Origin: Funneliformis mosseae
Lineage: Eukaryota > Glomeromycota > Glomeromycetes > Glomerales > Glomeraceae
Reading direction: 5' to 3'
DNA: 20,527 nt
NCBI GenBank assembly: GCA_910592005.1
Contig: CAJVPP010001365.1
Coordinates: 1 to 20,527 of the forward strand
Shown: piece by piece, positions 19,916 to 20,527 of the stretch
Position numbering within the stretch: the stretch's first letter is position 1
Layout of the letters: each line of letters starts with the position of its first letter
Program-made: the position numbers and the translations under genes
Notes under the pieces: generated by a model
Told to the model about the DNA's origin: nothing
The model's input: the letters and a program-made list of their open reading frames with translations, nothing else
Database searches by the model: none

Positions 19916-20527
19916 TTTCACGTTCGATACCCGCTCCAACGAGTATTAAAGTAAACTTCAATAAAAAAATTTCGAGGAGCAGAGTTTTACTTATAATATT
20001 TAAATTGTTAAAATACATCGAGTATAATATATATACTGTTTATGTTAAGAGTCACATGTTAAGATGTACACAATGTATATTATCATAAGGTTATCTGCGG
20101 ATAAAATCATTAAAGGGTATAATTATCTTATTATATAATATTCACGTGATAAGTCGTTGTAAATCGACTTAATCAAAAATGGTAATAACTTTAAAGTCTA
20201 AATATATTAGAATCAAATCAACAAACATACCATTAAAAATACAATGAAATATCAGAAAATTTGATTAAAAATATTTAATATCAATAATAAAAATTAAATA
20301 TAAAAATTTGTATAATAGTTTTAAAATTATTAGATTTGTAAATATTTAAATTAGTATAATTTATATATTATTAGAGATATAGCAAATAAAATAAAAAAAG
20401 ATTTAATTATTTTTATGATTTTGTAACCTAATAAAATGATCTAGTGATTTTTAGAGTTCCGAATGAGTCGAGTCGAGTCAAATTTATTTTATAAAATCTT
20501 TCAATTTGATTTGATTCGAGTTATACA
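19916..20527. other. Upstream region of the p150 gene and AT-rich right edge
   Basis: No gene is seen. A TCACGTGA palindrome at 20142-20149 lies 227 bp upstream of the p150 ATG and is the best candidate regulatory site. Bases 20200-20450 are extremely AT-rich. The last 60 bp repeat the words GAGTC and TTTGATTTGATTCGAG, similar in style to the simple repeats near 300-420, and may be the start of another repeat element. Confidence 0.5.
20142..20149. promoter_or_regulatory. TCACGTGA E-box palindrome upstream of p150
   Basis: This is the same eight bases as the site upstream of TRAPPC8, here 227 bp before the p150 start codon. bHLH proteins of the Cbf1/USF type bind CACGTG. It is a sequence match only; binding is not shown. 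Confidence 0.35.

Noticed and set aside
1..20527. CRISPR arrays, operons, rRNA or tRNA genes
   Set aside because: No regularly spaced repeats, no polycistronic layout and no cloverleaf or rRNA-like sequence was seen; the genes are spliced eukaryotic genes.

Overview
This window is eukaryotic nuclear DNA from an intron-rich, very AT-rich fungus. The basis is direct: the long genes are broken into many short exons (most 70-260 bp) joined by small GT..AG introns (roughly 37-120 bp) rich in poly-T or poly-A, with no operons or Shine-Dalgarno sites. The proteins are fungal/opisthokont. Decayed SAM-domain and BED-finger sequences in the first 3 kb resemble the expanded families of arbuscular mycorrhizal fungi, so a Glomeromycotina genome such as Rhizophagus is my best guess (inference, moderate confidence).

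Layout. Bases 1-3390 are an accessory, repeat-like zone. It holds the 5' end of a BED-type zinc-finger gene (probably hAT-transposon derived) running off the left edge, hairpins and inverted repeats, a SAM-domain pseudogene, a decayed multi-exon gene with in-frame stops, and exon-like fragments. Bases 3391-3847 (+) hold a four-exon PET100 gene (cytochrome c oxidase assembly). Converging on it, 111 bp between stop codons, is a 19-exon gene for TRAPPC8/Trs85 (10120-3959, -). A 1,957-bp intergenic region with E-box palindromes and one decayed gene fragment follows. Next is a five-exon class I (START-like) phosphatidylinositol transfer protein gene (12078-13195, +). After 1.1 kb without a convincing gene comes a 24-exon gene for dynactin p150/Glued (19915-14291, -). 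The last 600 bp are its upstream region plus AT-rich sequence.

I rebuilt every exon by hand. Each model keeps the reading frame across all junctions and gives full-length products: PET100 76 aa, TRAPPC8 1549 aa, PITP 260 aa, p150 1291 aa. Two TRAPPC8 junctions are uncertain (intron 4 with a 33-nt homopolymer, and intron 12).

Three of the four intact genes act in membrane traffic or its lipid and motor support: TRAPPC8 (TRAPPIII tethering/Rab activation and autophagy), PITP (lipid exchange) and p150 (dynein cargo transport). Nothing in the sequence shows they are co-regulated, except that TCACGTGA palindromes lie upstream of both TRAPPC8 and p150. I did not find a clearly new biological system. 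The most unusual items are the homopolymer at a TRAPPC8 splice junction, the CACGTG enrichment, and the decayed accessory genes on the left.
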